Notes under the pieces: model-generated
Told to the model about the DNA's origin: nothing
Databases searched by the model: none
The model's input: the letters and a program-made list of their open reading frames with translations, nothing else
Assembly: GCF_041146395.1 (NCBI RefSeq)
Contig: NC_090986.1
Location: 42,878,001 to 42,942,000, forward strand
Length of the DNA stretch: 64,000 nucleotides
Origin: Eulemur rufifrons
Lineage: Eukaryota > Chordata > Mammalia > Primates > Lemuridae
Reading direction: 5' to 3'
Shown: in pieces, positions 63,195 through 64,000 of the stretch
Layout: every line of letters starts with the position of its first letter
Numbering within the stretch: position 1 is the first letter of the stretch
Position numbers and translations under genes: made by a program

Positions 63195-63640
63195 CGATAA
63201 GGGAGTTGTTAAATGTTAATATGCCAACACAGCAGCCAGGGGGCACTTCTAGCAAAACACCTCAACTGCTCCCTGGCCACTAGTTGTACCTCACATTGGA
63301 ACTGGATGCTGGAATCTCCTCCCAGCTGCACCAGAAAGAATTGTGTCTCTGCTGTCATGCTTGCCAGAGACCCCGTAACTCTGCGCAGAGCTGCTCCTGA
63401 CAAGGCTCATATCTGCCTTGCTTTGGCTTGGTGGAAGCTAGTGCACACACAGAGTCTTGGTGGCAAGGGACTCTGGGAAATGTAGTTTTTAGCTTTCTAG
63501 GCTCTCTTCTTAAGGACATCAAAAAAACAAGGAGGCTGGAAAAGACGCTGAGTGAGTGAGCCAACTTCCAGTGTTTGCCCAGATGGTTAGTGCTGTGTCA
63601 GATGCATTGGCAGGAGCAGAGATGGATGCCTGGCATCCAG
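63195..63640. repeat. Possible old interspersed repeat, family not recognised
   Basis: GC-richer than its surroundings. Contains 'gggactctgggaaatgtagt', a phrase I have seen in several mammalian repeats. Two overlapping open frames of 64-90 codons show no known product. Could also be unique sequence. Confidence 0.35.
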
Positions 63641-63831
63641 TGAGGTAATAACCACCTGACTTAGAGGGATTGCAATAGCAGTAGAAAATAAGGGTGGTTG
63701 AGACATTTCAGACGATAAATCACCAAGTGTTATTGACTATGAGGGATTAGAGAGAAGTCAACAATAGTTTCATGGCTCTGACATCTGGTACCTTGAAAAA
63801 TACTCATTTTACTAATAGAAACATGGTGGCG

Positions 63832-64000
63832 GGCTGGGCGCGGTGGCTCACGCCTGTAATCCTAGCACTCTGGGAGGCCGAGGCGGGTGGATCGCTTGAG
63901 GTCAGGAGTTCGAGACCAGCCTGAGCAAGAGCGAGACCCCGTCTCTACTAAAAATAGAAAGAAATTATATGGACAACTAAAATATATATGTACAAAAAAT
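63832..64000 (+). mobile_element. Alu SINE, sense, lemur-type, cut by the window end
   Basis: Starts 'ggctgggcgcggtggctcac' with little divergence, reads 'cctgagcaagagcgagaccc' and then enters the AT-rich central insert ('agaaagaaattatatggac'), the reverse complement of the insert in the 42.7-kb Alu. The right arm lies outside the window. Confidence 0.95.

Overview
This is a stretch of primate nuclear DNA lying wholly inside one protein-coding gene, KLF12 (Krüppel-like factor 12, also called AP-2rep), read on the + strand. Two internal coding exons can be placed to the base: 10036..10582 and 39321..39456. They join in frame across a 28.7-kb intron. The first carries the repressor part of the protein, including the CtBP-binding PVDLS motif and a long serine-rich linker. 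The second carries a short acidic linker. The start codon, the C-terminal zinc fingers, the promoter and the 3' UTR are outside the window.

The organism looks like a strepsirrhine primate, most likely a lemur. Alu elements are present, so it is a primate. Several Alus have the left-arm wording 'cctgagcaagagcgagac', and two (42701..43040 and 63832..64000) carry an extra AT-rich segment in the central linker. From memory, that Alu form is typical of lemurs and absent from human Alus. The KLF12 exons are nearly identical to the human protein as I recall it.

Layout: 1..10035 is intron, with an old Tigger-type DNA transposon, MIR and MER5-like fragments and a (TG)n tract. 10036..10582 is the large KLF12 exon. 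10583..39320 is intron, with one Alu, long antisense L2 remnants (13.8-16.1, 26.0-26.9, 31.6-32.4 kb), an L1M remnant (27.0-28.1 kb), a sense L2 (33.0-33.6 kb), a solo LTR next to an MLT1-like MaLR LTR (35.1-36.1 kb) and a MER20 (37.65-37.87 kb). 39321..39456 is the second exon. 39457..64000 is intron, with six Alus, four antisense L1 3' ends (three with visible target-site duplications), a sense L1M and many MIR and L2 pieces.

No second gene, RNA gene, CRISPR array or processed pseudogene could be supported. The open reading frames outside the KLF12 exons look like chance frames or transposon remnants. I found no evidence of a previously undescribed system. The most useful observations are the exact exon structure, the lemur-type Alus, nested insertions that give a relative age order, an inverted Alu pair, and a few repeat-free intron blocks that may be regulatory.
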